Positions 54,412 to 63,723 of a DNA stretch of 64,000 nucleotides are shown here, piece by piece. This DNA is from Sinorhizobium fredii (lineage in GTDB: Bacteria; Pseudomonadota; Alphaproteobacteria; Rhizobiales; Rhizobiaceae): the NCBI RefSeq assembly GCF_002944405.1, contig NZ_CP024307.1, positions 2,934,501 through 2,998,500 on the forward strand. Reading direction: 5' to 3'. The first letter of the stretch is position 1; each line of letters begins with the position of its first letter. The notes under the pieces are model-generated. The model was not told the origin of the DNA. It saw only the letters and a list, made by a program, of their open reading frames with translations, and ran no database searches. A program made the position numbers and the translations under genes.

Positions 54412-55530
54412 TCAGTCGAAACGCCTGCTGAACGCATGCGTGAAAGCGGCGTGACCCGCCTCGCCACTCGCCTCTCCGAACACGACGTCCAGGAACTTGT
54501 CGGTAACCCGGACCAGCGCGAAGCCGCCGAGATAGGCCGCCTTTGGCTTGAAGATGTCGATGTCGCCGGCGCTGTAGGCCATCACCCGGTCATGTTCGTG
54601 GCCATGGAAGAGTCCGACGACGTTGTAGCCCTTGAGCGCCGCGAGCAGCGCATCGCGCTCGCCGGGCCTCCACCAATGCGGCTCGCCGTCGCCCTGAGCG
54701 TCGAACGTCTTTGCCGCAGCGTCCCACACCTCGGTCGAAAACGCGTCCCAACCGTAATGCTGGAACAAGACGACCGGGCGCCCATCGGCGGCATATGTCG
54801 CGAGATCGCGCTTCAGCCACGGCAGGCCGCTCACCGCACCCTTGTTCTCGTCGCCGCCGAAGCGCTGCAATTGCACGAGATGGAGACCGCCCCAGTCCCA
54901 GGAGTAATTGTCCGAGAGCGGATCGTAATTGGTCACCGGCACCGGGGGTCTGTAAAAAACCGACCGGCGATGGGTGAGTTCCACATAATCGCGCAGCTCG
55001 CGACGGTACCAGTCGACGTTCGGCGGCGCGCCGTCCTGATCGAGATCATGATTTCCAAGCCCGACATAGACGGGATAGTGGATGTGATGCGGCCCGACGC
55101 CATGCTCGTAGCGGCTCTGAAACTGTTGCAGCTGCCGCCCTTCTCTCGGCTCGCGGACCTGGCCGCCGCCGTCGTCGGTAATATCGCCGCCGAGCACCAA
55201 GCCGAACGGCCGGGCAATCTTCGCGCCGGCGCTGGCAAGACCGCTCGGCCTGCCGTCGATTGCTTGCGGCCAGTGCTGTCCCGGAAGTCCGTTGAGCGCC
55301 GCAATGTGGCGCAGCAGATTGGCATCGGTCTTGCCCTCCTGCTCGCAATTCGGCGCGAGACCTTCCGTCGAGACGAGGCAGGCATGGATGTCATTGGAAA
55401 AGACGAATGTGGCATCGATCGGTGGCCGTGCTGCGGCACGCTCGCCGCCTGCGATCAGAGAAAGGCCGAGACCAGCCGTACCGGCAAGAAATCTCCGCCT
55501 GGAGGGGTTAAGGAATGGATTGTCGATCAT
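54412..55530 (-). CDS. Tat-exported metallophosphoesterase
   Basis: The protein starts MIDNPFLNPSRRRFLAGTAG, a twin-arginine signal, followed by a hydrophobic stretch and an Ala-rich cleavage region. The calcineurin-like motifs are FVFSNDIHAC, VLGGDITDDG, GLGNHDLDQDG and LFHGHEHDRVM, which hold two metal ions. The mature enzyme is periplasmic and of unknown phosphoester specificity. I chose the ATG at 55530. It is preceded upstream by the palindrome at 55635. Confidence 0.87.
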   Translation of the reverse strand: MIDNPFLNPSRRRFLAGTAGLGLSLIAGGERAAARPPIDATFVFSNDIHACLVSTEGLAPNCEQEGKTDANLLRHIAALNGLPGQHWPQAIDGRPSGLASAGAKIARPFGLVLGGDITDDGGGQVREPREGRQLQQFQSRYEHGVGPHHIHYPVYVGLGNHDLDQDGAPPNVDWYRRELRDYVELTHRRSVFYRPPVPVTNYDPLSDNYSWDWGGLHLVQLQRFGGDENKGAVSGLPWLKRDLATYAADGRPVVLFQHYGWDAFSTEVWDAAAKTFDAQGDGEPHWWRPGERDALLAALKGYNVVGLFHGHEHDRVMAYSAGDIDIFKPKAAYLGGFALVRVTDKFLDVVFGEASGEAGHAAFTHAFSRRFD

Positions 55531-55634
55531 CGCCTGCCCAGCACCTTGGTCGATGCGACGACTCAAGGACGGCCGGAATAGTGCCGCAAGGTTTTCAGAG
55601 CGTAAAGCATGCATTCGCGCTGAAGGCGCTCGCC

Positions 55635-55685
55635 ACGACCCTTCTCACTGCGCGGTGAGAAGGTCGCGGCATCAGGATGAGGGCA
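55635..55685. repeat. Intergenic palindrome, CCTTCTC family (copy 3, diverged)
   Basis: CGACCCTTCTCACTGC and GCGGTGAGAAGGTCG form a hairpin, followed by CGGCATCAGGATGAGGG, the tail also seen in copies 1 and 2. It lies between the co-directional MFS gene and the phosphoesterase gene. Confidence 0.7.
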
Positions 55686-55720
55686 GTCTGGAGCAGAAAA
55701 CCGGCTCTCGTTCTCCCGCC

Positions 55721-57310
55721 TCAGTGCCCGCCGCCTCCCGAGCCGGCGCCCTCCGGCTTCTTGATCATCAGCACGCCGAGCACCATCCCCAGGAACAGGA
55801 CGGTCAAGATCAGGAACACGTCGATGAAGGACAGGATCACCGCCTGCTGCTGAACCATCTGGGCCAGTTGCTTGACGGCAGCGGTCGCGCCGTCGAGGCC
55901 GTAAGCGTCGAAGTTCGATGCTATGTTGTTCAACCGATCGACCGCCTCCGGACTGCCCCACTGGATATGCTCCGCCAGACGGGCATAGTGGAGATCCTGG
56001 CGCTGCGTCAGGATCGTGTTGATGATCGCCAGGCCTACGGCGCCGCCGAGGTTGCGCGTCAGGTTGAAGAGACCGGACGCGTTGCGGATGCGTGCCGGCG
56101 GCAGCGTGCCGAGCGCGATGTTGTTGATCGGCACCATGCAGAGCATCAGCGAGCAGCCGCGCAGGATCTGCGGGACGAGCAGTTCCCAGAAATCCCAATC
56201 CGCCGTCAGCTGGCTCATCGTCCAGGTGCCTGCCGCAAAGCCCGTGAACCCGATCGTCATCATCACCCGCGGGTCGAGCCTGCCGGCGAGGAAGCCCGCG
56301 ACCGGCGCCGTCAGAAACATGGCGAGGCCGGAGACGAACATGGTCTCGCCGATCATCAGCGAATCATAGCCGCGGATGCGCCCGAGATAGAGCGGATAGA
56401 GATAGGTGAGGCCATAGAGGCCGATGCCCATCACGAAGGAGAACAGCGAGCCGAAGGTGAAATTTCGATTGGCGAAGGCGCGGAGATCGACCACCGGAAA
56501 CTCGACTTTGAACGCCCGGTAGAAGAATATCGCGGCGGCGACAGCCGTGGCGACCGCCCCCATGACGATATGGTCGTCGTTGAACCAATCGTTGGCATTG
56601 CCTTCCTCGAGCACATATTCGAGCGAACCGAGGAAGACCGCCATCGAGAACAGCCCCCACCAGTCGAACTTCTTGATGAGGCCGAGTTCCGGTTCGTCGA
56701 AGTCGATGAAAATCCAGGTGAGCGTCGCGACGACGATGCCGGGAATGACGTTGACGAGGAACAGCCAGTGCCAGGAGAAGGCGTGGCTCAGATAGCCGCC
56801 GACAGTCGGGCCGATGGTCGGCGCGAGCGTGGCAATGAGGCCGATGATCGGCGACACGATGTTGCGCTTCGACGGCGGGAAGATCGTGAAGGCGGCCGCG
56901 AAGACCGACGGGATCATGCCGCCGCCGATGAAGCCCTGGATCGCCCGATAGACGATCATCTGGTCGATATTGGTGGCGGTTGCCGCTAACGCACTCGAGG
57001 CGGTGAAGCCGGCGGCGGCGACGGAGAAGAGCACGCGCGTCGAAACGATCCGCGCGAGCGTTCCCGACAGCGGGATCATAATGACTTCGGCAATCAGATA
57101 GGAGGTCTGCACCCAGCCGATCTCGTCCGATCCGGCGGAAAGTCCCGCCTGGATTTCGGCAAGCGAGGCCGAGACGATCTGGATGTCGAGGATCGCCATG
57201 AACATGCCGACGACCATCGCGAGAAACGCGATGAGCCGCCGCGGATCCATGCGCTCCTCTGCCCCGGCGCCGCCTGTCGCCGCCGGGCTCGCTGTTGCCG
57301 TCGAAGCCAT
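55721..57310 (-). CDS. emrB: DHA2-family multidrug efflux MFS transporter EmrB
   Basis: This 529-residue inner-membrane protein has 14 predicted hydrophobic segments and the family motifs DIQIVSASLAEIQAGL at the first segment, IPLSGTLARIVSTR in the first cytoplasmic loop and GGGMIPSVFAAAFTIFP. With EmrA and an outer-membrane channel it expels hydrophobic drugs by proton antiport. It follows emrA on the same strand, about 20 bp apart. Confidence 0.92.
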   Translation of the reverse strand: MASTATASPAATGGAGAEERMDPRRLIAFLAMVVGMFMAILDIQIVSASLAEIQAGLSAGSDEIGWVQTSYLIAEVIMIPLSGTLARIVSTRVLFSVAAAGFTASSALAATATNIDQMIVYRAIQGFIGGGMIPSVFAAAFTIFPPSKRNIVSPIIGLIATLAPTIGPTVGGYLSHAFSWHWLFLVNVIPGIVVATLTWIFIDFDEPELGLIKKFDWWGLFSMAVFLGSLEYVLEEGNANDWFNDDHIVMGAVATAVAAAIFFYRAFKVEFPVVDLRAFANRNFTFGSLFSFVMGIGLYGLTYLYPLYLGRIRGYDSLMIGETMFVSGLAMFLTAPVAGFLAGRLDPRVMMTIGFTGFAAGTWTMSQLTADWDFWELLVPQILRGCSLMLCMVPINNIALGTLPPARIRNASGLFNLTRNLGGAVGLAIINTILTQRQDLHYARLAEHIQWGSPEAVDRLNNIASNFDAYGLDGATAAVKQLAQMVQQQAVILSFIDVFLILTVLFLGMVLGVLMIKKPEGAGSGGGGH

Positions 57311-57331
57311 GTCCGCTACTCCTTCGCGCGC

Positions 57332-58540
57332 TTACTTCGCCTCGGCGACCTTCGTGGCGTCCGGCGCCGTGCGGGTATCGACGTCGACGACGACGCTCAG
57401 CCCCGCCCTGAGGTTGCCTTTGGCGAGCGCATCGGCCGGGAGCGTGATCCGAACCGGCACGCGCTGGATGATCTTGGTAAAGTTGCCGGTGGCGTTTTCC
57501 GCCGGCAGCAGCGAGAAGACCGAGCCGGAGGCCGGCGAGATCGATACGACGGTGCCTTCGATCGTGTGCTCGTCATAGGCATCCACATGGACCTTAACCT
57601 TGGAGCCGGGGACCAGATGGGAGATCTGCGTTTCCTTGAAGTTGGCGTCGATATAGAGCTGGTCCACCGGCACGAGGGCCGCAAGCCGCTGCCCGGCCGA
57701 GACGAGGTCGCCGACCTGGACGGCGACATTGCCGATGACGCCGTCATAGGGCGCCTTGAGCACGGTGAAGCCGAGGTCGCGATTCGCCTTGTCGCGCGCC
57801 AGTTCCAGCGAACGGATCGTGCTTTCCGATTCCGCGCGCTGCGCTTGGAGCACGGTGATATTGGCCTTGGCGGCGGCGATATTTGCCTCCGCGCCGACGA
57901 GATTCGCATTCGCCTGGTCGAGCGCGACCTGGGCGCTGTCGCGCGAAGCGTCCGTTCCGAAGGCTTGCAGGTCGCTGGCGCGCTTCTGGGTCAGCTCGGC
58001 GCCGCGGACGGTCGCCTCGAAGGCCCTTTTCTGCGCCTCGGCCTGGTTCAGGCTCGCCTCCGCACCGGCGATCTGCGCGTCGAAACGGCTGAGCGCCAGC
58101 TTCTGCGTGGCGATCTGCGCCTCGGCCTGTTCCGCCGCGATCCGGTAATCGCCGTCCTCGAGCGTGACGAGCGGGTCGCCGGCCTTCACGTGCTGGTTGG
58201 CGACGACGTCGACCTTGGCAACATAACCGGAGACCTTCGGAGAGATCGTCGCGATGTCGCCCTCGATATAGGCATCGTCGGTCGAAACCATGAAGCGGCC
58301 ATTGGTCCACCAGTCGTAGCCGTACCAGGCGCCGGCGGCGAGCAGCGCCAGCCCGATTGCCGGAAGGATCGGCTTGCGGCGTTTCTTGGCGGGAGCGGCA
58401 GCCTCAGCGGCCGAAGGCTCCGTCACCGCCGGCGCCTCTGCTGCGGGTGCCTTGGCCTCGGTGGTGGGAACTTCGACGGCCTCGAAATCGTCACCGACAG
58501 GACGGACGCGCGCGGCACTGGAGGTGCTGGAAGGGGACAT
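57332..58540 (-). CDS. emrA: HlyD-family membrane fusion protein EmrA
   Basis: The 402-residue adaptor has an N-terminal cytoplasmic tail rich in Ala/Pro, one membrane anchor (LPAIGLALLAAGAWYGYDWW near residue 54), lipoyl and alpha-hairpin coiled-coil regions (AEAQIATQKLALSRFDAQIA; QAEAQKRAFEATVRGAELTQ), and a beta-barrel (VPVDQLYIDANFKETQISHL). It bridges EmrB to the outer-membrane channel. Two palindromes lie upstream, shared with the divergent TetR gene. Confidence 0.92.
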   Translation of the reverse strand: MSPSSTSSAARVRPVGDDFEAVEVPTTEAKAPAAEAPAVTEPSAAEAAAPAKKRRKPILPAIGLALLAAGAWYGYDWWTNGRFMVSTDDAYIEGDIATISPKVSGYVAKVDVVANQHVKAGDPLVTLEDGDYRIAAEQAEAQIATQKLALSRFDAQIAGAEASLNQAEAQKRAFEATVRGAELTQKRASDLQAFGTDASRDSAQVALDQANANLVGAEANIAAAKANITVLQAQRAESESTIRSLELARDKANRDLGFTVLKAPYDGVIGNVAVQVGDLVSAGQRLAALVPVDQLYIDANFKETQISHLVPGSKVKVHVDAYDEHTIEGTVVSISPASGSVFSLLPAENATGNFTKIIQRVPVRITLPADALAKGNLRAGLSVVVDVDTRTAPDATKVAEAK

Positions 58541-58577
58541 GAGACACCTGTTTCGGCTAAATTAGCTAAATTGAACT

Positions 58578-58591
58578 GAACCGTTCGGTTC
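58578..58591. promoter_or_regulatory. TetR-type operator, site 1
   Basis: GAACCGTTCGGTTC is an inverted repeat of GAACCG around a two-base centre, about 40 bp upstream of emrA. The same half-site occurs in the second site at 58638. The position fits repression of emrAB by the divergently encoded TetR protein. Confidence 0.75.
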
Positions 58592-58637
58592 GATTAGCCT
58601 TGACATAATCCCTTTCGCAGCGCATATCAAGAGCAAA

Positions 58638-58655
58638 TCGAACCGAGCGGTTCGA
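58638..58655. promoter_or_regulatory. TetR-type operator, site 2
   Basis: TCGAACCGAGCGGTTCGA is a palindrome whose only asymmetry is its two central bases, with the same AACCG-N2-CGGTT half-sites as site 1. The pair are spaced about 60 bp centre to centre, which allows cooperative or separate control of both divergent promoters. Confidence 0.8.
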
Positions 58656-58794
58656 AACGCTTGCCGCGGGCTGAAATAAAAAATGCGGATCCAATTCCGC
58701 ACCCGTTGCTTTTTATCGAAACGGTCACGCTAATGGGTTGGAGCGAGTTCTTAAATCCACCGTGATCTACAGGAGTGGAAACGTCCGGGTAATC

Positions 58795-59490
58795 ATGACG
58801 TCAGCGAAAAGTGCACGGCAGGAAAGGTCCCTGCAGCCGGAACAGCAGCCTTCGAGCGGCGGCCGCCGCGTCGCCGGCGAGGATCCGGTCAAACGCGAGC
58901 AGATTCTCGAAGGCGCCAAGCGTGTCTTCATGCGCAGCAATTTCGATGCCGCCAGCATGAACGACATCACCCGCGAGGCAGGCGTATCTAAGGGCACGCT
59001 CTATGTCTACTTCGAGAACAAGGAAGATCTGTTCGAAGCCCTGATCGCGCGCGAACGCAGCCGCATCGTCAACAGCATCAAGCAGTCGCTGAACGACATC
59101 GAGCCCATCGAGGAAGCGCTACACGATTTCGCCGTCACGCTCGTTACCAGCATGACATCGGATTACACGATCCGGGCCATGCGGACCGTGCTCGGCGTGA
59201 TCGATCGCATGCCGCGGCTGGCGCAGCGTTTCTTCACCGCAACGCCCGAAAACGGCTACACGGTGCTGAAGGCCTATCTCGACCAGCAGAAAGCGGCAGG
59301 CAGGCTGTCGATCGACGATACGGAACTGGCCGCCAAGCAGTTCATAGAACTCTGTATGGCCGGCCTGTTCAAGGGCCGTCTCTTCGGGATGTGTGAAGCG
59401 GTTCCGCCCGAACAGATCGAAAAGAACGTCGCCTCGGCCATCCGTGTTTTCATGGCCGCCTACGGGCAGCGCGCTGATCAGAAATCTTAA
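58795..59490 (+). CDS. TetR/AcrR-family repressor of emrAB
   Basis: The 231-residue protein starts MTSAKSARQERSLQPEQQPS, an unusually long disordered lead, then AGEDPVKREQILEGAKRVFM and the helix-turn-helix ITREAGVSKGTLYVYFENKE. The C-terminal all-helical domain is ligand-binding. I chose the ATG at 58795; an in-frame ATG at 58738 would add 19 residues with no ribosome site. It is divergent from emrAB and likely binds the two AACCG-N2-CGGTT palindromes. Confidence 0.88.
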   Translation: MTSAKSARQERSLQPEQQPSSGGRRVAGEDPVKREQILEGAKRVFMRSNFDAASMNDITREAGVSKGTLYVYFENKEDLFEALIARERSRIVNSIKQSLNDIEPIEEALHDFAVTLVTSMTSDYTIRAMRTVLGVIDRMPRLAQRFFTATPENGYTVLKAYLDQQKAAGRLSIDDTELAAKQFIELCMAGLFKGRLFGMCEAVPPEQIEKNVASAIRVFMAAYGQRADQKS

Positions 59491-59843
59491 GCCGGGCTGC
59501 ACATCTGCAGGCGATTGCCGAAGGGATCGTAGAAGCTCGCAAAGGTGACGAAGCCGGGAAAGACCTGCGCATCCTCGCACCGGACACCGCGGCGCCGCAG
59601 CTCCTCGACATTTAAGACGAGCGTCGTCCCCGTCGAGGGCGTCCAGCCGCTCTCCGCCAACGTCACCGAAACGTTGCCGTCCACGCCGCCGGCGGAGAAT
59701 TCGATCCAGCCCGCTTCGGGCAGATCGTAGAGCGGCGGCCCGAATCCGAGCACCTCCCCATAGAACGCGCGGGCACCATCAAGGTCGGTCACCGAAATCG
59801 AGACCACATTGATGCCACGAAAGAGAGGACCGGTCGTTGCCAT
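59487..59843 (-). CDS. VOC-superfamily (glyoxalase-like) protein
   Basis: The 118-residue single-domain protein has the vicinal oxygen chelate fold: NVVSISVTDLDGARAFYGEV and LGFGPPLYDLP in the N-terminal half and FVTFASFYDPFGNRLQMCSP in the C-terminal half. Metal-binding His/Glu positions are only partly conserved, and substrate is unknown. Its 3' end overlaps the TetR gene end by four bases (convergent). I chose the ATG at 59843. Confidence 0.84.
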   Translation of the reverse strand: MATTGPLFRGINVVSISVTDLDGARAFYGEVLGFGPPLYDLPEAGWIEFSAGGVDGNVSVTLAESGWTPSTGTTLVLNVEELRRRGVRCEDAQVFPGFVTFASFYDPFGNRLQMCSPA

Positions 59844-60010
59844 GACGGCGGATGTAGGACGCGGACCCCGTTCGTCCAGCCTGCACAATCGGGAAATCCA
59901 GAAGGCGAATTTGCCGTCGGCAGGCGGTGCCGATTAAAATCCAGCAACCGCGATCAAACGCGTCCTCCTATAAATCCGTAAGAGCTAGGTCGCTTGCCAC
60001 GGGAGTGAAC

Positions 60011-60850
60011 ATGAGTGCCATCGGACGGGCGATCTGGTTCATCGAAAGCCATTTCGCCAAGGATATCTCACTGGAGCGGATTGCCGACGCCGCCGGCCTG
60101 TCGCGCTATCATCTATCACGCGTCTTTGGCCTCGCGACCGGCCATTCGATCAGTGCCTATATCCGCGGACGCCGCCTGAGTTCGGCGGCGCTTCGCCTTG
60201 CCGACGGCAACTCCACCATTCTCGAGGCGGCCCTCGACGCGGGCTATGGCTCGCACGAGGCATTCACCCGCGCCTTTCGCGAGCAATTCGGGGTCACGCC
60301 CGAGTCGGTGCGCAAGCAGAGGCATGTCTGCAATATCGAACTTGTGGAGCCCATCAGGATGGACGATACGCGCAATCAGAAGATCGAACCGCCGCGCTTC
60401 GAGGAGGGCCCTGCCCTGCTCCTCGCCGGCCTTGAAGAAACCTATGCCTACGATCGCACCGAAGGCATTCCCTCGCTCTGGCAGCGCTTCAATAGCCACT
60501 TCGGTCATATTCCGGGCCAGCGCGGCAACGTCGCCTATGGCGTCTGCACCCATTCGGATGCTGGAGCCGGAAGCTTCCGCTACATGGCGGCCGTCGAAGT
60601 CGCGGATGCGGACGGACTGCCGAACGGGTTTTCGACCCTGAAGCTGCCGAAGCAGCGCTATGCGGTGTTCCTGCATCGCGGCCACATCTCGGCGATCTCG
60701 GCCACTGCCCATCACATCTTCGCAACCTGGTTTCCGCAGTCTGGACTCGAGCACGGCGAAACGCCCGATCTCATGGAACGCTACGACGAGCGGTTCGACC
60801 CGGATTCCGGCATGGGCGTCGTCGAGATGTGGGTTCCGATAAAACAGTAA
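60011..60850 (+). CDS. AraC-family regulator with GyrI-like effector domain
   Basis: The 279-residue protein has the AraC DNA-binding domain at the N-terminus (DISLERIADAAGLSRYHLSR; AFTRAFREQFGVTPESVRKQ) and a GyrI-like ligand-binding domain at the C-terminus (LPKQRYAVFLHRGHISAI). This order is seen in Rob/SoxS-like multidrug-sensing activators. I chose the ATG at 60011 (MSAIGRAIWFIESHFAKDIS). No target gene is evident. Confidence 0.87.
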   Translation: MSAIGRAIWFIESHFAKDISLERIADAAGLSRYHLSRVFGLATGHSISAYIRGRRLSSAALRLADGNSTILEAALDAGYGSHEAFTRAFREQFGVTPESVRKQRHVCNIELVEPIRMDDTRNQKIEPPRFEEGPALLLAGLEETYAYDRTEGIPSLWQRFNSHFGHIPGQRGNVAYGVCTHSDAGAGSFRYMAAVEVADADGLPNGFSTLKLPKQRYAVFLHRGHISAISATAHHIFATWFPQSGLEHGETPDLMERYDERFDPDSGMGVVEMWVPIKQ

Positions 60851-60859
60851 ACGGTAAAA

Positions 60860-60883
60860 CGCTGCCGCAAAGTCGCGGCAGCG
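60860..60883. terminator. Hairpin after the AraC-family gene
   Basis: CGCTGCCGC-AAAGTC-GCGGCAGCG is a perfect nine-pair stem, nine bases after the stop. A T-rich tract is weak (GCTTGCTACTTC), so termination may be partial. Confidence 0.65.
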
Positions 60884-61058
60884 CTTGCTACTTCGGCACT
60901 ACTCCTTAAATACTGCGGCGAACTTGGCGCCACGAGGCGCCCTGGAGGGGAAGATGCGCTCGCATTCCGCTCCGGTTTGTTGGGACCGGTCACCGCCACT
61001 GACGTTGGGTCGGACGACGCGACATCAGTGATCGTCATTTAGAAGGAAGAGTTCGCCG

Positions 61059-61814
61059 ATGCAGGAAATCCTCACGCTCGCTCAAAGCCCGGAGGCTTGG
61101 GTCGCTCTCATTACGCTGATTGTGATGGAAGTGGTCCTCGGCATCGACAACCTGATCTTCATCTCGATTCTGACCAACAAGCTGCCCGCCGAGAACCGCG
61201 TCAGCGCCCGGCGCATCGGTATCGGCCTCGCGCTTATCATGCGCCTTGGGCTGCTCGGCACGATCGCCTGGATCGTGCAACTCACAGAGCCGGTCTTCGA
61301 GGCCTTTGGCCATGGCTTCTCCTGGAAGGACATGATCCTGATCGCCGGCGGCCTTTTCCTGGTCTGGAAGGCGACGAAGGAGATCCACCACAATGTCGAT
61401 CCGAGCGACCATGACGAGGATTTCATCGCGAGCTCGGCGATCAACGGTTTCACGGCGGCGATCGGCCAGATCCTGCTGCTCGATCTCGTCTTCTCCGTCG
61501 ACAGCATCATCACCGCCGTCGGCATGACCCCTCACCTGCCCATCATGGTCATCGCCGTCGTCGTCGCCGTAACCGTGATGCTGGTTGCAGCCAACCCGCT
61601 CGCCAACTTCATCGAACGGAACCCGACGATCGTCATGCTGGCGCTTGCCTTCCTGCTGATGATCGGCACGACGCTGATTGCCGAAGGCATGGGCTTCCAC
61701 GTGCCGAAGGGCTACGTCTATGCCGCCATGGCCTTCTCGGCGCTGGTTGAAATCCTCAACATGATCGCCCGCAACGCGCGCCTAAAAAAGCAGCAGGCCA
61801 CGAAGCTGCATTAA
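61059..61814 (+). CDS. TerC-family integral membrane protein
   Basis: The 251-residue protein has about seven hydrophobic segments and the TerC signature [20 protein letters not shown] near residue 24, with [20 protein letters not shown] near residue 148; the Asp residues are conserved in TerC/Alx proteins. The family is linked to tellurite resistance and, for Alx/MeeF/MeeY members, to manganese export. The ribosome site AAGGAAGAG precedes the ATG. A leader of about 180 bp may be structured. Confidence 0.9.
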   Translation: MQEILTLAQSPEAWVALITLIVMEVVLGIDNLIFISILTNKLPAENRVSARRIGIGLALIMRLGLLGTIAWIVQLTEPVFEAFGHGFSWKDMILIAGGLFLVWKATKEIHHNVDPSDHDEDFIASSAINGFTAAIGQILLLDLVFSVDSIITAVGMTPHLPIMVIAVVVAVTVMLVAANPLANFIERNPTIVMLALAFLLMIGTTLIAEGMGFHVPKGYVYAAMAFSALVEILNMIARNARLKKQQATKLH

Positions 61815-61837
61815 GCTTGCAATCGACGAAGACGACA

Positions 61838-61870
61838 AAGAGGCCCGCATCCGTCGGATGCGGGCCTCTT
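61838..61870 (+). terminator. Terminator of the terC-family gene
   Basis: AAGAGGCCCGCATCCG-T-CGGATGCGGGCCTCTT is a perfect 16-pair inverted repeat, starting 23 bp after the stop and ending in a short T-run. It is the longest perfect hairpin noticed in the window. Confidence 0.88.
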
Positions 61871-62254
61871 GCTGCGGGAGGGAGGCGAGGATGCGAGCTG
61901 GACAGGTCAAGAGCTCGCCTGCCGTTTCGTTGGCCACGGGAAGAAACCGGCAAAATTCCCATGTTCTCCTGGTCTGTCGCGTCCGGTTGCCACAGTCCGC
62001 GTCCTCGTAGCGGATAACGCAGCCACGCCGCTAGCGTTCCAATCCCTGTTCGGGGGAGAGGCGATTGGACCGCGCGCTTCCTCTTTCCGTTGACATCAGG
62101 GGCTTTCTATGGTCTCACCCCTGCCGACTGGAATTGCCCGCCGATACCGCTCAAGCGGCACCCTTGCGGGCCTTCCTTCCCATAAAATACGCGCCCGTCA
62201 GCTGGTAGGCACTCCGGCCAAGGGCTCAAGAGCACGTCAAGACGGGCAAAGACC
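61871..62254. other. gltX upstream region
   Basis: About 380 bp lack a recognisable gene, repeat or tRNA. Open frames here are short and arginine-rich. It must hold the gltX promoter, but no confident element could be picked out. Confidence 0.4.
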
Positions 62255-63712
62255 ATGGCAGATTCTGCAGTCCGGGTACGCATCGCACCCTCCCCCACCG
62301 GCGAACCGCATGTCGGCACCGCCTATATCGCGCTGTTCAACTACCTCTTTGCGAAGAAGCACGGCGGCGAATTCATCCTGCGCATCGAGGATACCGACGC
62401 GACGCGCTCGACGCCGGAATTCGAGAAGAAGGTGCTCGATGCGCTGAAATGGTGCGGGCTCACATGGTCGGAAGGTCCGGATATCGGCGGCCCCTACGGC
62501 CCCTATCGCCAGAGCGACCGCAAGGACCTCTACAAGCCCTATGTCGAGAAAATCGTCGAGAACGGCCACGGCTTCCGCTGCTTCTGCACGCCCGAGCGGC
62601 TGGAGCAGATGCGCGAGGCACAGCGCGCCGCCGGCAAGCCGCCGAAGTATGACGGCCTGTGCCTGAGCCTGTCGGCCGAGGAAGTCACCTCCCGCGTCGC
62701 CGCCGGCGAGCCGCATGTCGTGCGCATGAAGATCCCGACCGAGGGCTCCTGCAAGTTCCACGACGGCGTCTATGGCGATGTCGAGATCCCGTGGGATGCG
62801 GTCGACATGCAGGTGCTGCTCAAGGCAGACGGCATGCCGACCTATCATATGGCGAATGTCGTTGACGATCATATGATGAAGATCACCCATGTCGCGCGCG
62901 GCGAGGAGTGGCTCGCCTCGGTGCCGAAGCACATCCTGATCTATCAGTATCTAGGCCTCGAGCCGCCGAAGTTCATGCATCTGTCGCTCATGCGCAATGC
63001 CGACAAGTCGAAGCTGTCGAAGCGCAAGAACCCGACCTCGATCTCCTATTACACGGCGCTCGGCTATCTTCCGGAAGCGCTGATGAACTTCCTCGGCCTG
63101 TTCTTCATCCAGATCGCCGAGGGCGAAGAACTGCTGACGATCGAGGAACTGGCGGACAAGTTCGACCCGGAAAACCTGTCGAAGGCCGGCGCGATCTTCG
63201 ACATTCAGAAGCTCGATTGGCTGAACGCCCGCTGGATCCGCGAGAAGCTCTCGGAAGACGAGTTTGCCGCGCGAGTCTTCGCCTGGGCGTCCGAAAACGA
63301 ACGTCTCAAGGAGGGCCTGAAGCTCTCGCAGTCGCGCATCTCGAAGCTCGGCGAGCTGCCGGATCTGGCCGCCTTCCTCTTCAAGTCCGATCTCGGCCTG
63401 CAGCCGGCCGCCTTTGCCGGCGTGAAGGCCTCGCCCGAGGAGATGCTCGAAGTCCTCAACACCGTTCAGCCGGACCTCGAAAAGATCCTCGAATGGAACA
63501 AGGAGTCCATTGAGGCCGAACTGCGCGCCAGCGCCGAGCGGATGGGCAAGAAGCTCAAGGCCGTCGTCTCGCCGCTCTTCGTCGCCGTCTCCGGTTCGCA
63601 GCGTTCGCTGCCGCTCTTCGACTCGATGGAGCTGCTCGGCCGTGCTGTGGTGCGCCAGCGGCTCAAGGTGGCGGCACAGGTGGTCGCCTCCATGGTTGGC
63701 AGCGGAAAGTAA
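62255..63712 (+). CDS. gltX: Glutamyl-tRNA synthetase GltX
   Basis: This class I aminoacyl-tRNA synthetase of 485 residues charges tRNA-Glu. The HIGH motif reads PSPTGEPHVGTAYIALFNYL and the KMSKS motif reads KSKLSKRKNPTSISYY near residue 250. The C-terminal anticodon-binding domain is helical. Rhizobia typically carry two gltX genes, one of them often mischarging tRNA-Gln; which class this is cannot be decided from the sequence alone. It is followed by lysS with an 11-bp gap. Confidence 0.94.
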   Translation: MADSAVRVRIAPSPTGEPHVGTAYIALFNYLFAKKHGGEFILRIEDTDATRSTPEFEKKVLDALKWCGLTWSEGPDIGGPYGPYRQSDRKDLYKPYVEKIVENGHGFRCFCTPERLEQMREAQRAAGKPPKYDGLCLSLSAEEVTSRVAAGEPHVVRMKIPTEGSCKFHDGVYGDVEIPWDAVDMQVLLKADGMPTYHMANVVDDHMMKITHVARGEEWLASVPKHILIYQYLGLEPPKFMHLSLMRNADKSKLSKRKNPTSISYYTALGYLPEALMNFLGLFFIQIAEGEELLTIEELADKFDPENLSKAGAIFDIQKLDWLNARWIREKLSEDEFAARVFAWASENERLKEGLKLSQSRISKLGELPDLAAFLFKSDLGLQPAAFAGVKASPEEMLEVLNTVQPDLEKILEWNKESIEAELRASAERMGKKLKAVVSPLFVAVSGSQRSLPLFDSMELLGRAVVRQRLKVAAQVVASMVGSGK

Positions 63713-63723
63713 GGACGATAACC

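Noticed and set aside
60884..61058. yybP-ykoY-type manganese riboswitch in front of the terC-family gene
   Set aside because: The leader can form a weak stem around CACTGACG...CATCAGTG, but the riboswitch core was not recognised.
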